Position numbers and translations under genes: made by a program. Under the pieces are notes generated by a model, which searched no databases, was not told where the DNA came from, and worked only from the letters and a program-made list of their open reading frames with translations. Positions 4,987 through 6,291 of a DNA stretch of 6,291 nt are shown one piece after another. The DNA is from WLJO01 sp046597895 (GTDB lineage Bacteria; Actinomycetota; Acidimicrobiia; Acidimicrobiales; Ilumatobacteraceae): assembly GCA_046597895.1 (NCBI GenBank), contig JBKJJS010000126.1, positions 1 through 6,291 on the forward strand, in the 5' to 3' direction. Every line of letters starts with the position of its first letter. The stretch's first letter is position 1.

Positions 4987-6291
4987 TCAGGCGAGGGTCA
5001 CGAGGCGTTCGCCGGCCACGACCTCGCCGATCACCCATGTCGGTTCTGGGATGAGGCGTTGCAGTTCGGTGGAGTCGCTGGCAGCGCAGATGGCCACCAT
5101 CCCGATCCCCATGTTGAGCGTGCGGTGCAACTCCTCGGTGCTCGCCGCCGTGGCTACGTCCTGTACGAGCCGGAACAGCGGCGGTACCGGCCACGAGCCC
5201 AGCACGATCCGTGCACCGCAACCATCGGGGAGCGCACGTGGCACGTTCTCCATGAGCCCGCCGCCGGTGATGTGGGCGAGCGCCTTGACATGGCCGGACG
5301 CCAACGCGCTTTCCAACGCCGTGAGGTACGAGCGGTGGGGGGCGAGCAGCGCGTCGACGAGCGGCCGATCAAGGGGCTCGGGCTGGGCATCGAGCGGCAG
5401 CCACTCGAACAGCTTGCGCAGGAACGAGTATCCGTTCGTGTGGGGGCCGGACGAGGCGAGCCCGATCAGCACATCGCCGGACCGTACGACCCCCGCGCCG
5501 GAGCGAGGCAACATCTGCGACTTCTCGACGACACCCACGAGCGTGCCGGCCACATCGAACGACCCAGGGGTGTAGACGCCTGGCATCTCCGCCGTCTCAC
5601 CGCCGAGCAACACGCATCCACTTTCGCGGCATGCCTTGGCCATTCCCTCGACGACCCGGGCGACGACGTCGGCCCGCAACGTAGCGGCGGCGATGTAGTC
5701 CAGGAAGAACAGGGGTCGCGCGCCTTGCACGAGGACATCGTCGATGCAGTGGTTCACGATGTCCTGGCCCGACACCTCCGGTCTTCCGGCCCTCGCCGCC
5801 AGTTCGACCTTGGTGCCGACGCCGTCCGTCGATGCGACGAGGACGGGGTGGTCGAATGACTTCAGCGCCGACACGTCGAGCGCTCCGCCGAAGCTGCCGA
5901 CGCCGGCAAGTACGGCCGGCGTGTGCGTGCCTTGAACTGCGGCCTTCATCAAGGACACGGCGCGATTACCCTCGTCGATGTCCACCCCGGCCGCCGCGTA
6001 CGACACGAGCGCCGCGCCAGCGGCGCGCCAGGCGATGTCGCGTCGCACCTGCATGCCATCGAACTGCACGCCAGCCATCACGGCGTAGGCGTTGTGGCGG
6101 GCCTCGGCGAGATTCGACCCGAGGCCGCCGGCCGTGAGCACCCGCCCGCCAGACACCCGAAGCACGCCCGCCGGGTCTCGGGTGGCCCCGGAGAGGAACA
6201 CCAACCCATCGGCTGGCAACGTCATTGCGGCGCCCATCACGGGTTCGGTGGGATAGCCGGCAGCGGCGGCCACTACGGCACAAACCGCGCG
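4987..6291 (-). CDS. PurD-PurM fusion: GAR synthetase C-terminus joined to AIR synthetase (5' end outside window)
   Basis: The frame is open from the right window edge for 434 codons to TGA at 4987-4989. The first about 90 residues are the end of PurD: AVCAVVAAAAGYPTEPVMGA, FLSGATRD, SGGRVLTAGGLGSNLAEAR, and FDGMQVRRDIAWRA. After only about five residues (AGAAL) PurM begins, VSYAAAGVDIDEGN, and is complete: ASTDGVGTK, HCIDDVLVQGARPLFFLDYI, LLGGETAEMPGVY, GLASSGPHTNGYSF, HITGGGLMENVPRALP, NMGIGMVAICA and TWVIGEVVAGERLV. PurD joins phosphoribosylamine and glycine with ATP (step 2 of purine synthesis) and PurM closes FGAM to AIR (step 5), both in the cytoplasm. Fusion in this order is established in yeast Ade5,7 and animal GARS-AIRS-GART, but free proteins are the rule in bacteria. 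No stop or frameshift separates the halves. An in-frame GTG at 6004-6006 could still start a free 339-residue PurM. The ATP-grasp part of PurD lies outside the window. Confidence 0.9.
   Translation of the reverse strand, partial: RAVCAVVAAAAGYPTEPVMGAAMTLPADGLVFLSGATRDPAGVLRVSGGRVLTAGGLGSNLAEARHNAYAVMAGVQFDGMQVRRDIAWRAAGAALVSYAAAGVDIDEGNRAVSLMKAAVQGTHTPAVLAGVGSFGGALDVSALKSFDHPVLVASTDGVGTKVELAARAGRPEVSGQDIVNHCIDDVLVQGARPLFFLDYIAAATLRADVVARVVEGMAKACRESGCVLLGGETAEMPGVYTPGSFDVAGTLVGVVEKSQMLPRSGAGVVRSGDVLIGLASSGPHTNGYSFLRKLFEWLPLDAQPEPLDRPLVDALLAPHRSYLTALESALASGHVKALAHITGGGLMENVPRALPDGCGARIVLGSWPVPPLFRLVQDVATAASTEELHRTLNMGIGMVAICAASDSTELQRLIPEPTWVIGEVVAGERLVTLA
6004..6026 (-). other. PurD/PurM junction: in-frame GTG preceded by GC-only hairpin
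   Basis: The GTG at 6004-6006 sits where a stand-alone PurM of normal length (339 residues, starting with VSYAAAGVDI) would begin. Immediately upstream on the coding strand, a perfect 7-bp inverted repeat made only of G and C (arms 6009-6015 and 6020-6026) encloses a 4-nt loop. The hairpin could lower or gate internal initiation, and no Shine-Dalgarno sequence is visible. In GC-rich DNA such a repeat may also arise by chance. Confidence 0.3.

Noticed and set aside
4969..4991. Inverted repeat CCTGA/TCAGG around the convergent stop codons, a possible bidirectional terminator
   Set aside because: The stem is only 5 bp with a 13-nt loop and no T-run, and it follows simply from both genes ending in CC-TGA.
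4286..5575. A 429-codon rightward open frame spanning the Rieske 3' end and the purM region
   Set aside because: It overlaps two well-supported genes on both strands, and its translation is Arg/Gly-rich with no family motifs.

Overview
The window is high-GC DNA with tightly packed genes. It carries a SecD-like lipoprotein, catabolic FAH, VOC and Rieske genes, and start codons that seem to follow a -10 box directly, as on leaderless mRNAs. This suggests a high-GC actinobacterium, possibly of the Acidimicrobiia. That placement is inference from gene content and style; no rRNA or other phylogenetic marker is present.

Left part (1-2008): a YibE/F-family membrane protein is read leftwards and runs off the left edge. 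A 78-bp divergent promoter region separates it from a rightward lipoprotein that consists of a SecD-type extracytoplasmic P1 domain without the SecD membrane channel. Each gene has a TANNNT hexamer exactly 6 nt before a GTG start, pointing outward.

Middle part (2020-4973): three rightward genes look catabolic. They are an FAH-family hydrolase/isomerase, a VOC (type I extradiol dioxygenase/glyoxalase fold) protein with a long C-terminal tail, and a Rieske non-heme iron oxygenase alpha subunit that starts 5 nt after the VOC stop. Between FAH and VOC, on the opposite strand, lies the C-terminal third or less of a YceI-family gene with its N-terminal part missing. It marks a rearrangement junction. 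VOC and Rieske form a two-gene unit with its own leaderless-type promoter. Hydroxylation (Rieske), ring cleavage or related oxygen chemistry (VOC) and hydrolysis of the acyl-pyruvate-type product (FAH) would make a coherent aromatic pathway, but no substrate can be named.

Right part (4987-6291): a leftward reading frame, open to the right edge, encodes the C-terminus of PurD (GAR synthetase) followed without a stop codon by a complete PurM (AIR synthetase). This is a PurD-PurM fusion, the domain order of yeast Ade5,7 and of the front of animal GARS-AIRS-GART. A GTG exactly where a free PurM would begin is retained in frame, with a GC-only hairpin just upstream. This fusion is the most notable observation, followed by the membrane-free SecD-like lipoprotein and the repeated leaderless start architecture. 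No tRNA, rRNA, CRISPR array, insertion sequence or convincing rho-independent terminator was seen.
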